64,000 bases of DNA, from NCBI GenBank assembly GCA_934525845.1, contig CAKSZS010000003.1, positions 62,001 through 126,000 of the forward strand, read 5' to 3'. Within the stretch, counting starts at the first letter, position 1. Every line of letters begins with the position of its first letter. This document shows, piece by piece, positions 17,167 through 27,187 of this stretch. This DNA is from an uncultured Faecalibacterium sp. (GTDB lineage Bacteria; Bacillota; Clostridia; Oscillospirales; Ruminococcaceae). A program made the translations under genes and the position numbers. Under the pieces are notes generated by a model. The model did not search any database. It had not been told where the DNA came from and was given only the letters and a program-made list of their open reading frames with translations.

Positions 17167-17212
17167 GACACAGCGGGGAATGCTGACCGGCATGGGAACG
17201 GCAAAATACAGA

Positions 17213-17248
17213 AACTCCCCCGCCATACCGCAGCACAGCGGGGGAGTT
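17213..17248 (-). terminator. Terminator after tdk
   Basis: Arms AACTCCCCCGC and GCGGGGGAGTT with a 14-base loop, 20 bases past the tdk stop codon. Confidence 0.7.
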
Positions 17249-17268
17249 CATTCTTCTGGGGCCGGGCG

Positions 17269-17880
17269 TCAGCCGTTCCGGGCTTCCCGGGCGGCGTAGA
17301 AAGCGCGCTTTTCCCGGAAGTAGCACTGCGGGCACATACTGACGTACTGCACGTCGTTCTGCTGGTCGATGGCCACCTGCTCGCCCTCAAAGACGAACCG
17401 GCCGTTCACCTTGCGGCAGTTGCAGATGGCCTTGCGGCCGCAGGTGCAGATGGTCTTCATTTCTTCAATGGTATGGGCCAGCTCCAGCAGGCGGGTGGAG
17501 CCGGGAAAGCCTTTGAGGGAAAAATCCGCTCGCAGACCGTAACAGATCACCGGGATGTTCAGATCCACCGTGACCATGAACAGCTGCTCAGCCTGTTCCG
17601 GGGTGAAGAACTGGCTCTCATCGCAGAGCACACAGGCCAGTTTGGCGGTTTCGCTGGCGGCACGCACCACCTCAAACACATCCATCTCCGGGGCAATGAG
17701 CCGGTCGGCCTTGCGGCGCACGCCCAGACGGCTCACCAGTTCGCCGCCGCCCTTGGTGTCCACCTGAGGCTTCAGGATCAGAACCTGCATCCCCTGTTCC
17801 TCGTAGTTGTGCGCCACCTGCATCAGGGCGGTGCTCTTGCCGCTGTTCATTGCGCCGTAGCGGAAATACAGTTTTGCCAT
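17269..17880 (-). CDS. tdk: Thymidine kinase
   Basis: A 203-residue type II thymidine kinase that salvages thymidine with ATP. The Walker A motif GAMNSGKS is at residues 9-16, the catalytic region CDESQFF near 88-94, and the structural zinc site is made of CTCGRKAICNC and CPQC pairs in the C-terminal lasso domain. Length is typical. A copy of the genomic repeat lies directly upstream of its start. Confidence 0.95.
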   Translation of the reverse strand: MAKLYFRYGAMNSGKSTALMQVAHNYEEQGMQVLILKPQVDTKGGGELVSRLGVRRKADRLIAPEMDVFEVVRAASETAKLACVLCDESQFFTPEQAEQLFMVTVDLNIPVICYGLRADFSLKGFPGSTRLLELAHTIEEMKTICTCGRKAICNCRKVNGRFVFEGEQVAIDQQNDVQYVSMCPQCYFREKRAFYAAREARNG

Positions 17881-17905
17881 GAAAAAATCTCCTTATATAA
17901 AAGAG

Positions 17906-18037
17906 AACCCTCTCCGTCATCGCGGACGCGATGCCACCTCCCCCGAGAGGGGGAGGTTTTGCCCGTTTTCAAGGCAGAACAAAAGCTCCCCCTTTCGGGG
18001 GAGCTGGCAAAGCCGAGAGGCTTTGACTGAGAGGGTT
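17906..18037. repeat. AACCCTCTC-bounded palindromic repeat, copy 3
   Basis: Begins AACCCTCTCCGTC and ends GACTGAGAGGGTT. Variable stems are CATCGCG/CGCGATG and AAAGCC/GGCTTT. It lies between the rex stop and the tdk start, only about 26 bases from the latter. Confidence 0.85.
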
Positions 18038-18076
18038 CTCCGATGGTACGGTCTATTCTATAAAAAAGTAGATGGA

Positions 18077-18718
18077 TTACTCCTGATTGCGCAGGCGGTA
18101 GCCCAGGCTCATCAGGCTGTCGCCCAGGTGGACGTTCTCCACCACGACATCGGGATAGGGCACCGACAGGTCGTAGTGGGAGAAGTTCCAGAAGCCCTCG
18201 ATGCCCAGATCCACCAACCGGCCGCTGACCTGCCGGGCGCCATCGCGGGGCACGCACAGCACAGCGACCTTGGGCTGGTGCTCTGCACAGAAAGCTTCCA
18301 GCTCGTCGATGTGACGGATCTGGATGCCGCTGATCTCCTTGCCCACCTCGTCGGTGGAAACATCAAAGGCGGCGATCAGCTTGTAGCCGTTGGTGTCGGT
18401 GGTGATAAAACGGCTCACTGCCTTGCCCAGACGGCCGCAGCCGATCAGGATGGTGGGCAGCCGGTCACCGTTGCCGAACAGCAGGTGCTCCAGAATGGCC
18501 AGGAGGTTGTCCACCGAGTAGCCGATGCCCTGCCGGCCGTTTACATCGCCGATGCAGTTGAAATCCTGCCGCACCTGAGAGGCGGTGGTGCCCATCTGGG
18601 CGGCCAGCTCCCGGGAGGAAATGCTGGTGATGCTGTCCTCCTTGAGAGAGCGCAGATAGCGGTAATATTTCGGGAGACGCTTGATCACGGGAAGCGAAGC
18701 CTTTGCAGGGGTATTCAT
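18077..18718 (-). CDS. rex: Redox-sensing transcriptional repressor Rex
   Basis: A 213-residue Rex protein, which senses the NADH/NAD ratio and represses fermentation and respiration genes when NADH is low. An N-terminal winged helix (SISSRELAAQMGTTASQVRQ) is followed by a Rossmann domain with GCGRLGKA for NAD binding and a C-terminal domain-swapped helix. The ATG at 18718 follows GAAAGGAG. No Rex operator of the usual TTGTGAA type was noticed near its own start. Confidence 0.93.
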   Translation of the reverse strand: MNTPAKASLPVIKRLPKYYRYLRSLKEDSITSISSRELAAQMGTTASQVRQDFNCIGDVNGRQGIGYSVDNLLAILEHLLFGNGDRLPTILIGCGRLGKAVSRFITTDTNGYKLIAAFDVSTDEVGKEISGIQIRHIDELEAFCAEHQPKVAVLCVPRDGARQVSGRLVDLGIEGFWNFSHYDLSVPYPDVVVENVHLGDSLMSLGYRLRNQE

Positions 18719-18872
18719 GTGAAAGATTCTCCTTTCTGCCAGTGGCACGCCCGCTTCTGCCTGCTTTGCAGAACGCCGGGGTGCACAGAATGATTCCTTC
18801 ATCCGATCATTGTCAATTATATAAAGTATACCGCACATGAAAAGAATGTCAAATACTTATCAAAGAAAAAAC

Positions 18873-18895
18873 CTTAAAAATTATAAATTTTTAAG
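18873..18895. promoter_or_regulatory. AT-rich perfect palindrome between rex and the ClpP-like gene
   Basis: CTTAAAAATT, ATA, AATTTTTAAG: 10-bp perfect arms in an otherwise GC-rich context. It may be an operator or promoter-associated site for either divergent gene. Confidence 0.45.
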
Positions 18896-18990
18896 CTGGA
18901 TCTTTGCCATGCCGTTTCGGCAGGGAGGCCGGCTGAATAGCGGCAGGCCTGGCGGGGAACGCTGGAAGCAGAACAGAAAGGAGCGTTTCT

Positions 18991-19674
18991 ATGGCAGAAA
19001 AAATGCAGGAAAACGTGGAGCGGGCACGTCTGGAGAAGGAAGAACTGGAAGATCTGGGCACGGTGACCCTCCGGCAGGGCGCACACACCATCCATTGCCT
19101 GACCGTCATCGGGCAGATCGAGGGGCACTCCGAAGCGCCGCAGGGGCAGAAGACCACCAAGTATGAGCACGTCATTCCCCAGCTGGTGGCGGTGCAGGAG
19201 GATCCCCGCATCGAGGGGCTGCTGGTGCTGCTGAACACGGTGGGCGGCGACGTGGAAGCGGGGCTGGCGCTGGCGGAGCTCATCGCAAGCATTTCCAAAC
19301 CCAGCGCAACGCTGGTGCTGGGCGGGGGGCATTCCATCGGCATCCCGCTGGCGGTCAGTGCCCAGCACAGTTTCATTGTGCCCACGGCGACCATGACCGT
19401 GCACCCGGTGCGGCATTCCGGCATCATACTGGGGGTGCCCCAGACCATGCACTGGTTCGACCAGATGCAGCAGCGCATCACCGGCTTTGTGGCGGTGCAC
19501 AGCGGCATGACCGAAAAGCGCTACACCGAGCTGATGCTGCACACCGGGGAACTGGTGATGGATATGGGCACGGTGCTGGATGGCCGCCGTGCGGTAAAGG
19601 AAAAGCTGATCGATGATCTGGGCGGCCTGTCGGAGGCGTTGGACTGGCTGTATGGGGAGATCGAGGGACGGTGA
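18991..19674 (+). CDS. ClpP-fold serine protease (TepA/YmfB type)
   Basis: A 227-residue member of the ClpP/crotonase-fold proteases. The nucleophile serine is in GGHSIGIP and the histidine in MTVHPVRHSG; an N-terminal charged helix precedes the core. The family includes Bacillus TepA, linked to protein export and spore-protein degradation, and in Bacillus tepA also neighbours spoIIIE, as here. The ATG follows AAAGGAG. Its stop codon is directly followed by a repeat copy. Confidence 0.8.
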   Translation: MAEKMQENVERARLEKEELEDLGTVTLRQGAHTIHCLTVIGQIEGHSEAPQGQKTTKYEHVIPQLVAVQEDPRIEGLLVLLNTVGGDVEAGLALAELIASISKPSATLVLGGGHSIGIPLAVSAQHSFIVPTATMTVHPVRHSGIILGVPQTMHWFDQMQQRITGFVAVHSGMTEKRYTELMLHTGELVMDMGTVLDGRRAVKEKLIDDLGGLSEALDWLYGEIEGR

Positions 19675-19884
19675 AACCCTCTCAGTCACGGCTTGCGCCG
19701 TGCCAGCTCTCCCGAAGGGCGAGCTTTTCTTCTGCTGATGGAACCGTTGTCCTTCAAAACAGAAGAATTTGCTTGCGGTTTCAACGCATAAAGCTCCCCC
19801 CTCGGGACCGACTTCCCCCGGCCGGGGGAAGATGGCGAAGCCAAAAAGGGGACAGCTGCCGAACAAAGTGAGGCTGAGAGGGTT
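19675..19884. repeat. AACCCTCTC-bounded palindromic repeat, copy 4 (with internal insertion)
   Basis: Begins AACCCTCTCAGTC immediately after the stop codon of the protease gene and ends CTGAGAGGGTT. It is longer than other copies because a segment with CTTCCCCCGGCCGGGGGAAG, resembling a second repeat type, interrupts the right half. Confidence 0.8.
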
Positions 19885-19979
19885 AATCTACAACAATATG
19901 GTTTGCCATTTTTCTTCCTGCGTGGTACAATAATAAAATCAGAGAGTATGTCTATGAGAAACATGGGGAATGGAGAAGC

Positions 19980-22859
19980 ATGGCAACAAAAAAACGAAAA
20001 TCAACGAAAAAGCGCACGTCTTCGCGCAGAAAACGGGCGGAGCAGCGCCTGCCGGCAGGGCTTGGCACCCTGTTCGCCGGACTAATGCTCATCCTGCTGG
20101 CCTTTGTGGAAGGAGATTCGGCCTGGAAGAGCCTGCACAACGTGCTGTTCGGCCTGTTCGGCTGCGGCAGCTTTGTGCTGGGCGCAGCGGTGTGCTGCCT
20201 GGCGGTGCTGTACACCCGCGGCGAGGACCTTCTGCCCCACATCATCAAGCTGATGCTGGGGCTGATCTTTGCCAGCAGTACGGTGATCGTCTTTTCGGAC
20301 ATTCAGCCGCAGGGGCTTTCGGCGCTTCAGATGGTGTCGGCCTGTTATCAGAACGGCTATCAGGCGTGGCTGTCCGGCGGTGCCCTGGGTGCGGTGCTGG
20401 GCGGGACGCTGCTGCTGCTCTGCGGGCGTCCGGCGGCAAACCTGATTATGATCGTGCTGGCGCTCTGCGTCAGCCTGTACATTTTTGACTTGACCCCGGC
20501 GGAGGTCTGGCAGCGGCTGTGCGAGCTGTTCGGCGGCGTGCAGGAGAAGGGGCTTGCGGTCTACGAGCAGAACGCCGCCCGCCGTGCCGAGCGCCGTGCC
20601 GAACGGCAGGCCGACCAGGAGGCTGCAGAAGCCGATGACGCGGAGGACGAGGAATTTCTGGAGGAGGACGAGGAGGCCGATTCGGAAGAACCCTCCTTCC
20701 GCGTGGGTCTGCCCAGCTGGCTCTCCGGCGTGATGCACTGGGGCCACAAGGTGACCCAGGAGATGGACGCCGAGCAGGGAAATCCACAGCCCGCCCCGGA
20801 ACCGCCGGCTCCGCAGCCGGAACCCCAGCCCTTTGTGACGCCGGTAAAGGTGCGCACCGCGCGGCCCCGGTCCTCGTTTGATGTGGATCTCGGCCCGGAT
20901 GTGCCCGAGGTGAAAGCAGGCGGCAGTGAGCCGATCGAGCCGTTCATCCCCGGCCCCGGCGGCACCTTTGGCATGAACCCGCTGCAGACCGAAAAACCTG
21001 CCCCGGAACCCATCCGCCCCGTTGTGCCGGATGTGGTGGAAACGGCGGCAGAAGACTTCTTCCGCCGGCCCGCCGAAGAGCCGGCCGCCGGGCCGGCGCA
21101 GGCAAATGTGCTGGAAACGCCCATCGTGCAGCCCGCCGCTTCCGCAGAGGCGGCAGAGCCGATCCAGCCGGTGGTGCCGGCCATTCAGCCCCCGCCCCGC
21201 GTCAGCGCGGAGAACGCTGTGGCCATGCGCAGTGCACCGGACGAGGACGGCTGGATCCGGATCACCAGCGAACCGGTGGAGGAAAAAGACATCAGCACGC
21301 TGGCGGCGGCCGCCATGGAGAAGCCTGCGGTTTCCGAGCAGGCAGCGGCGTCTGCACCGGTGGAAGAGCCGGAACCGGTGGATACCTTCCAGTACCAGTA
21401 TCCACCCATTGAGCTGTTTGAAAAGTCCAAAGAGGAAAGCGACCCCAATGCGCAGGACGAGCTGAAGGCCAACGCCCAGAAGCTGGTGGACACGCTGGAA
21501 AGCTTCGGCGTGCGCACCCGGGTGCTGGACATCTCCCGCGGCCCGGCGGTCACCCGGTACGAGGTGCAGCCCATGGCGGGCGTCAAGATCAGCCGCATCA
21601 CCTCGCTGACCAACGACATCGCCCTGAATCTGGCGGTGGCGGATGTGCGTATGGAAGCGCCTATCCCCGGCAAGCCGGCTGTGGGCATCGAGGTGCCCAA
21701 CCGCAAGCGCAGTGCGGTATCCATCCGCAGCGTGTTCGAGAGCCAGAGCTTCCTGCGCATGACTTCGCCGCTGAGCATTGCCCTGGGCAAGGACATCGCC
21801 GGCGTGGCGCAGGTGGCGGACCTGTGCAAGATGCCCCATCTGCTCATCGCGGGCAGCACCGGCAGCGGCAAGTCTGTCTGCGTGAACAGCATCATCATGA
21901 GCCTGGTGTTCCGTTCCAGCCCGGAGGACGTCAAGCTGCTGCTCATTGACCCCAAGGTGGTCGAACTGGCCGAGTACAACGGCATTCCGCACCTGTTGAT
22001 GCCGGTGGTCACGGATCCGAAAAAGGCTGCCGGAGCACTGGGCAGTGCCGTGCAGGAGATGGAGCGCCGCTACCGGATGTTTGCGGAGAACAATGTGCGT
22101 GACATCAAATCCTTCAACAAGCTGGCGGCGGAAAAGCCGGAGCTGGAAAAGATGCCTTACATCGCCATCGTCATCGACGAGCTGGCCGACCTGATGATGG
22201 TCGTGGGCAAGGATGTGGAGGATTCCATCTGCCGCATCGCCCAGAAAGCCCGTGCCGCCGGGATGCACCTGATCGTGGCCACCCAGCGCCCCAGCGTGGA
22301 CGTCATCACCGGCCTGATCAAGGCCAACATCCCCAGCCGCATCGCATTCGCCGTGTCCAGCCAGGTGGACAGCCGTACCATTCTGGACAGCGCTGGTGCC
22401 GAAAAGCTGCTGGGCCAGGGCGATATGCTCTTTATGCCGGTGGGCGCCCCCAAGCCGACCCGTATCCAGGGCACCTTCGTCCGGGACGAGGAGATCAGCC
22501 GGGTGCTGGACTTCATCAAATCCAGCGCCACCGTCCAGTATGATGAGGCCATGATCGAGGCCATGGAAAAGCACGCCATTCAGGACAGCAAAAAAGGCAG
22601 CAGCGGCGGCGACGCGGACGAGGAGTCCGGCTCCGACCCGATGTTCAAGCAGGCGGTGGAAGTGGTCATCGATGCCGGCCAGGCGTCCACCAGCCTGCTG
22701 CAGCGCCGCTGCAAGCTGGGCTATGCCCGCGCGGCCCGCATCATGGACGAGATGGAAGAAAAAGGCATCATCGGCCCCTATGAGGGTGCCAAGCCCCGCG
22801 CCGTGCTCATCAGCCGCCAGCAATGGATCGAGCAGCAGATGAACCAGACGGAGGAATAA
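19980..22859 (+). CDS. ftsK: DNA translocase FtsK/SpoIIIE
   Basis: A 959-residue DNA pump that clears chromosomes from the septum. It has a basic N-terminus, about four transmembrane helices (roughly 20-175), a long acidic and Pro/Ala-rich linker (about 190-480), then the motor with Walker A GSTGSGKS (near 627) and Walker [12 protein letters not shown] (near 728). The C-terminal winged-helix gamma domain, which reads DNA polarity signals, ends with [20 protein letters not shown]. It follows the TepA-like gene as in Bacillus. Its stop codon overlaps the next repeat. Confidence 0.93.
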   Translation: MATKKRKSTKKRTSSRRKRAEQRLPAGLGTLFAGLMLILLAFVEGDSAWKSLHNVLFGLFGCGSFVLGAAVCCLAVLYTRGEDLLPHIIKLMLGLIFASSTVIVFSDIQPQGLSALQMVSACYQNGYQAWLSGGALGAVLGGTLLLLCGRPAANLIMIVLALCVSLYIFDLTPAEVWQRLCELFGGVQEKGLAVYEQNAARRAERRAERQADQEAAEADDAEDEEFLEEDEEADSEEPSFRVGLPSWLSGVMHWGHKVTQEMDAEQGNPQPAPEPPAPQPEPQPFVTPVKVRTARPRSSFDVDLGPDVPEVKAGGSEPIEPFIPGPGGTFGMNPLQTEKPAPEPIRPVVPDVVETAAEDFFRRPAEEPAAGPAQANVLETPIVQPAASAEAAEPIQPVVPAIQPPPRVSAENAVAMRSAPDEDGWIRITSEPVEEKDISTLAAAAMEKPAVSEQAAASAPVEEPEPVDTFQYQYPPIELFEKSKEESDPNAQDELKANAQKLVDTLESFGVRTRVLDISRGPAVTRYEVQPMAGVKISRITSLTNDIALNLAVADVRMEAPIPGKPAVGIEVPNRKRSAVSIRSVFESQSFLRMTSPLSIALGKDIAGVAQVADLCKMPHLLIAGSTGSGKSVCVNSIIMSLVFRSSPEDVKLLLIDPKVVELAEYNGIPHLLMPVVTDPKKAAGALGSAVQEMERRYRMFAENNVRDIKSFNKLAAEKPELEKMPYIAIVIDELADLMMVVGKDVEDSICRIAQKARAAGMHLIVATQRPSVDVITGLIKANIPSRIAFAVSSQVDSRTILDSAGAEKLLGQGDMLFMPVGAPKPTRIQGTFVRDEEISRVLDFIKSSATVQYDEAMIEAMEKHAIQDSKKGSSGGDADEESGSDPMFKQAVEVVIDAGQASTSLLQRRCKLGYARAARIMDEMEEKGIIGPYEGAKPRAVLISRQQWIEQQMNQTEE

Positions 22860-23110
22860 CCCTCTCAGGCGCTTGCGCGCCAGCTCTCCCGAAAGGCGAG
22901 CTTTATGAGTGGGTAAGATACAGTCTGCTTTCAAAGAAAAATTGGATGAAAAGATGCAGAAAAGCTCCCCCATCGGGGGCAACAGCACCGACCGCCGCCA
23001 GTGGCGGAAACAGGGAGGAGCTGTTGGGGCAGCGGCCAGCAGGATACGAGTGCCGCCCAAGGCACGAAGTGGACGCTGGGGGCCGCAACCCGGTTAACAC
23101 TGAGAGGGTT
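22858..23110. repeat. AACCCTCTC-bounded palindromic repeat, copy 5 (expanded)
   Basis: The first bases overlap the ftsK stop codon (TAACCCTCTCAGG). The end is CTGAGAGGGTT at 23101-23110. The right half is expanded by about 120 bases compared with the compact copies. Confidence 0.8.
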
Positions 23111-23130
23111 TAATACTCAAAAGGAGCACT

Positions 23131-25188
23131 ATGGAACACTCTTCTCCCCAGATCTACACCGAATTCCTTCCCATCAGCCGGGCGGACATGGAAGCCCGGG
23201 GATGGGACCAGCTGGACTTTGTGGTGGTGGGCGGTGACGCCTATGTGGACCACCCCAGCTTTGGCACCGCCATCATCAGCCGTCTGCTGGAAGCCGAGGG
23301 CTACAAGATCGGCGTGCTGGCCCAGCCCCGTTACACCGACTGCGAGGATTTCAAGCGGTTCGGCAAGCCGAAATACGGCTTCTTCATCGGCGGCGGCAAT
23401 GTGGACAGCATGGTCAGCCACTATTCCGTGGCAAAAATTCCGCGTGCCGAGGATGAATATTCCCCCGGCGGCAAGGGCGGGGCACGCCCGGACCGCAGTG
23501 CCACCGTGTACACCAAACTGGCCAAGGAAGCCTACCCCGACCTGCCGGTCATTCTGGGCGGTCTGGAAGCATCCCTGCGGCGGTTTGCCCACTACGATTA
23601 CTGGATGGACACCGTTCTGCCCAGCATCGCCGAAAGCTCCGGCGCGGACATTATCAGCTTCGGCATGGGTGAGCACCAGACTGTGGAGATCGCCCGCCGC
23701 CTGGCCGCCGGAGAGCCGGTGGAGTCCATCACCGATGTGGACGGCACCTGCTACCTGACCGACTTTGACCACCTGCCGGAGCGCTATGTAGAGTGCGCCG
23801 GCTTCAAGAAGGTGGCGTCCGACAAAACCGCCTATGCCAAGGCCTGCCGCATCCAGATGGACAACCAGGATGTGGTCAGCGGCCAGATCATCGTGCAGAA
23901 GCAGAGCGAAAAATATTTGGTGCAGAACATCCCGGCCAAGCCCCTGGTGCGCTGGGAGCTGGATAAGGTCTACGCCCTGCCCTACACCCGCCGGTATCAC
24001 CCCATCTACGAGGCCATGGGCGGCGTGCCCGCCATCCGGGAGGTGCAGTTCTCCATCATCCAGAACCGCGGCTGCTTCGGTGGCTGCAACTTCTGCGCCA
24101 TCCAGCTGCATCAGGGCCGGCGCGTCACCAGCCGCAGTGCGGACAGCATTGTGGAGGAAGCCGAGCGCATGACCCACGAGCCGGATTTCAAGGGCTACAT
24201 CCACGATGTGGGCGGGCCGACTGCCAACTTCCGCTTCCCGTCTTGCCGGGAACAGATGCTGCGGGGAATGTGCAATGGCGGCAAGCACTGTCTGGCCCCC
24301 ACCACCTGCTCCCATATGATCGTGGATCACAGCGACTACCTGAAAATTCTGCGCCGGGTGCGGGAACTGCCGGGCGTGAAGAAGGTCTTCATCCGCAGCG
24401 GCATCCGGTTCGACTACCTGATGGCCGACCCGGACGACACCTTCTTCAAGGAACTGGTGGAGTACCATGTTTCCGGTCAGCTGAAGGTGGCCCCGGAGCA
24501 CTGCGCGCCCAACACCCTGGCCTACATGGGCAAGCCGCCCATCGAGACCTTCAACAAGTTCAAGGACAAGTTCTATGAGCTGAGCAAGAAGGCCGGCAAA
24601 AAGCAGTACCTCGTACCCTATTTGATGTCCAGCCACCCGGGCAGCACCCTGAAGGATGCCGTCTACCTGGCGGAGTACCTTTATAAGAATCATATGCGTC
24701 CGGAGCAGGTGCAGGATTTCTATCCCACCCCCGGCACGGTCAGTACCTGTATGTTCTACACCGGGCTGGACCCCTACACCCTCAAGCCGGTGTTCGTGGA
24801 AAAAACCCCCGAGGGCAAGGCGCTGCAGCGCGCCCTGCTCCAGTATTATGAGCCACGCAACGCCGAAAAGGTGGTCAAGGCCCTGAAGTTGACCCACCGG
24901 GAGGACCTGATCCCCCTGCTGGTGCCCGCCGAGGGACGCCGCGCCGTGCAGCGCTCGGCCCGCCGGGCAGAAAGTGCCGATGTGACCATCCACAACGACG
25001 GCACCTATACCGTGCGTCCGAACCAGAAGGGCAAGGGCGGCAAGAATCCGTCCCGCGCCGCCGCCCCGGCCGGGCGTCAGCCCAGCCCCGGCGCACGGTT
25101 CGCGCCTCACTCCGCACCCGCCCGCAAACCGAAGAACAATCAACAGAAAGAGAATACATCGTGGAAAACTGCAAAAAAGAAAAAGTAA
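23131..25188 (+). CDS. YgiQ family radical SAM protein
   Basis: A 685-residue protein of the YgiQ (UPF0313) family. An N-terminal B12-binding-like region (about 1-200, with GGLEASLRRFAHYDYW) precedes the radical SAM core with CFGGCNFC near residue 316, which holds the 4Fe-4S cluster that splits SAM. The C-terminal tail is basic and Pro/Ala-rich. The reaction is not known for the family. AAAGGAG precedes the ATG. It overlaps the next gene by 28 bases. Confidence 0.9.
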   Translation: MEHSSPQIYTEFLPISRADMEARGWDQLDFVVVGGDAYVDHPSFGTAIISRLLEAEGYKIGVLAQPRYTDCEDFKRFGKPKYGFFIGGGNVDSMVSHYSVAKIPRAEDEYSPGGKGGARPDRSATVYTKLAKEAYPDLPVILGGLEASLRRFAHYDYWMDTVLPSIAESSGADIISFGMGEHQTVEIARRLAAGEPVESITDVDGTCYLTDFDHLPERYVECAGFKKVASDKTAYAKACRIQMDNQDVVSGQIIVQKQSEKYLVQNIPAKPLVRWELDKVYALPYTRRYHPIYEAMGGVPAIREVQFSIIQNRGCFGGCNFCAIQLHQGRRVTSRSADSIVEEAERMTHEPDFKGYIHDVGGPTANFRFPSCREQMLRGMCNGGKHCLAPTTCSHMIVDHSDYLKILRRVRELPGVKKVFIRSGIRFDYLMADPDDTFFKELVEYHVSGQLKVAPEHCAPNTLAYMGKPPIETFNKFKDKFYELSKKAGKKQYLVPYLMSSHPGSTLKDAVYLAEYLYKNHMRPEQVQDFYPTPGTVSTCMFYTGLDPYTLKPVFVEKTPEGKALQRALLQYYEPRNAEKVVKALKLTHREDLIPLLVPAEGRRAVQRSARRAESADVTIHNDGTYTVRPNQKGKGGKNPSRAAAPAGRQPSPGARFAPHSAPARKPKNNQQKENTSWKTAKKKK

Positions 25189-26282
25189 GCTTCTGGGCAC
25201 ATCCGGTGCAGCGTCTGGCTGCGCTGGTATTGGTTGCCGCACTGGCCCTGACCCTTGCGGGCTGCGGCGGCACCGGTTCCGTCCAACCCGTTACCCCGGC
25301 CGCTTCCAACACCCAGACCAGCACCGAAAGTCCCTTTGAGATGCACTTCATCGACGTGGGCCAGGCCCTGAGCGTACTGGTGGAATGCGACGGCCAGTTC
25401 ATGCTGTACGACGGCGGCAACGTGGATGACGGCAGTCTGGTGGTCTCCTATCTGCAGAAGCAGGGCGTAGAGGAGCTGCAATATGTGTTCTGCTCCCACG
25501 CCCACGAGGACCATGTGGGCGGTCTGGCCGCTGCACTGGCCTACTTCCCGGCCAATCACGTCTACAGCCCGGTGACCGAGGCCTCCACCAAGTGCTTCAA
25601 GGATTTTGTCAAGTACACCCAGCAGCAGGGGTTGCAGGTGGAAGTGCCTGCTGCAGGCACCACCTGGGCGCTGGGCAGTGCCACCGTGACCATGCTGGGT
25701 CCCGTAGCCCAGTACAATGACACCAACGATACCTCCATCGTCCTGCGCATCGACTACGGTTCCACCAGCTTCCTGCTCACCGGCGACATGGAAAAGAACG
25801 CTGAAGCAGACCTGGTGGCCAGCGGAGCCAACCTGAAAGCCGACGTGCTGCAGGTGGGCCATCACGGCTCCAGCACCTCCACCGGCTATGTGTTCCTGAA
25901 CAGCGTTCTGCCGGAAATGGCGGTCATCTCCTGCGGCGTCGACAATAAGTACGGCCACCCCCACGAAGAGACCCTGAGCATCCTGCGGGACGCGAAAGTG
26001 GACCTGTACCGTACCGACTTGCAGGGCACCATCACCATCGGGTCGGACGGCCAGAACTACACCGTGGGCACCGAGCAGTTCGTGCCGGACAGCGAGCTGA
26101 ATCCCACCGACCCGGCGGCATCCAGCACTGCCCAGCAGGCCTACATCGGCAACGTGAATAGTAAAAAGTTCCACCTGCCCACCTGCCCGAACCTCCCGGC
26201 GGAGAAGAACCAGATCCTGTTCTCCAGCTACGATGAGGCCATCGCAGAAGGCTACACCCCCTGCTCCAGCTGCATTAAATAA
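25161..26282 (+). CDS. Exported metallo-beta-lactamase-fold hydrolase (ComEC C-terminal-like) with Ada-like zinc tail
   Basis: A 373-residue lipoprotein: signal helix ending LTLAGC (lipobox cysteine near 34), then a metallo-beta-lactamase domain like the one at the ComEC C-terminus, with HAHEDHVGG, LTGDME and VGHHGS. The last 45 residues carry HLPTCPNL and CSSC, resembling the zinc-binding Ada domain seen on many secreted nucleases. An extracytoplasmic nuclease or phosphodiesterase is likely. The start is a GTG at 25161 inside the end of the ygiQ-like gene, so the two are probably coupled. Confidence 0.82.
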   Translation: MENCKKEKVSFWAHPVQRLAALVLVAALALTLAGCGGTGSVQPVTPAASNTQTSTESPFEMHFIDVGQALSVLVECDGQFMLYDGGNVDDGSLVVSYLQKQGVEELQYVFCSHAHEDHVGGLAAALAYFPANHVYSPVTEASTKCFKDFVKYTQQQGLQVEVPAAGTTWALGSATVTMLGPVAQYNDTNDTSIVLRIDYGSTSFLLTGDMEKNAEADLVASGANLKADVLQVGHHGSSTSTGYVFLNSVLPEMAVISCGVDNKYGHPHEETLSILRDAKVDLYRTDLQGTITIGSDGQNYTVGTEQFVPDSELNPTDPAASSTAQQAYIGNVNSKKFHLPTCPNLPAEKNQILFSSYDEAIAEGYTPCSSCIK

Positions 26283-26375
26283 GAGAACGGACAGGACAGC
26301 GGGGAATTGCATCTGACCAGGCTGTGCGCCGCAACCCGCTTTTCGTGTCCGAGAAGAAACTCCCGGCACACAGCC

Positions 26376-26406
26376 AAGCTGCTCTGTACTTCAGGGCAGC
26401 TTTTTT
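26376..26406 (+). terminator. Terminator after the metallo-hydrolase gene
   Basis: AAGCTGCT and GGGCAGCTT arms followed by six T. Just before it, GGCTGTGCGCCG and CGGCACACAGCC (about 26316-26373) form a longer stem in the 3' end of the transcript. Confidence 0.7.
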
Positions 26407-26428
26407 CATTTCCGGTTCTTCTGTGGGA

Positions 26429-26457
26429 TTGATAAAATCCTACGCCTGCGGTATACT
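26429..26457 (+). promoter_or_regulatory. Promoter of the methionine synthase operon
   Basis: TTGATA, 17 bases, TATACT. The predicted leader is only about 35 bases, which leaves no room for a riboswitch. Confidence 0.7.
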
Positions 26458-26497
26458 TAGAACTACTTTATTCCAAAAAAGTAAGGAGGTGCGGCAG

Positions 26498-27187
26498 ATG
26501 CAGCTGGGACAGAGCCGCACGCTGCCGGTGGAAAAGCCGGAGCAGATCGATCTTGCGCAGGCGGCGCGGTATTTTGGCGCACGGGGCACGCCGGATGAGA
26601 CCACCATGGCCCTGTTGGAACGCTGTGCCGCACCGCTGCTGACCGCTGCCGCGCCCCGGGCGGTCTGGCTGCAGACGGATGTCGCGGCCCTGACCGACGC
26701 AGGCATCCTGCGGGGCGGGGATGTGATGCGGCACCTGGACGGCTGCCCGCAGGCCATTCTGCTGGCGGTGACGCTGGGAGCCGGGGCGGATGCACAAATT
26801 CGCCGGGCCGGCATCGGCGACATTGCCGCCGGTGTGGCCTCCGATGCACTGGGCAGTGCATTGGCCGAACAGGCCGCAGACGCCGCCGAAGCCGAACTGC
26901 GTCAGCGGGCGGCACGCGAGGGAAGGTATCTGACCGGGCGGTTTTCGCCGGGGTATGGAGACTGGGACCTGGCGGTGCAGCCGCTGGTGGCGGCGGCGCT
27001 GGATACCGTGCGCCGCATGGGTCTGTGCGTCACCGACACCAGTCTGATGACCCCGCGCAAGAGTGTGACGGCCATTCTGGGGGTCAGTGACCATCCGGTC
27101 AAGGGACAGCTGGCCGGGTGCGGACACTGTGTGCTGCGCACCCGCTGTGAATATCGAAAGAGGGGAAAAACCTGTGCGAGTGAATGA
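26498..27187 (+). CDS. Methionine synthase reactivation domain protein (stand-alone)
   Basis: A 229-residue protein matching the C-terminal activation domain of B12-dependent methionine synthase, which binds SAM to remethylate the cobalamin after oxidation. The motif RFSPGYGDWDL and the later LMTPRKSVTAILGVSD are typical, and a Cys-rich tail (CGHCVLRTRCEYRKR) closes it. In enterobacteria this is part of MetH; here it is a separate gene 14 bases overlapping metH. The ATG at 26498 follows AAGGAGG. Confidence 0.87.
   Translation: MQLGQSRTLPVEKPEQIDLAQAARYFGARGTPDETTMALLERCAAPLLTAAAPRAVWLQTDVAALTDAGILRGGDVMRHLDGCPQAILLAVTLGAGADAQIRRAGIGDIAAGVASDALGSALAEQAADAAEAELRQRAAREGRYLTGRFSPGYGDWDLAVQPLVAAALDTVRRMGLCVTDTSLMTPRKSVTAILGVSDHPVKGQLAGCGHCVLRTRCEYRKRGKTCASE

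Larger units (their letters stand above)
16742..17268. other. Long leader region upstream of the sugar-binding protein gene
   Basis: No gene is apparent. The stretch is AT-rich compared with the flanks. It carries a twin palindrome at 17114-17166 and the tdk terminator at 17213-17248. The binding-protein promoter must lie here; TATCATAAT-like sequence about 70 bases upstream of its start is a candidate -10 region. Confidence 0.5.

Noticed and set aside
18719..18990. Classical Rex operator in the rex upstream region
   Set aside because: No TTGTGAA/TTCACAA-type inverted repeat was found; the AT-rich palindrome there has a different sequence.
20082..23060. A 992-codon frame antisense to ftsK
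   Set aside because: Arg/His/Gly-rich composition without family features; ftsK on the other strand is unmistakable.
26285..26410. Possible cobalamin or SAM riboswitch ahead of the methionine synthase operon
   Set aside because: The long stem lies upstream of both a terminator and the operon promoter, so it belongs to the 3' end of the previous transcript; no B12-box or S-box motifs are visible.
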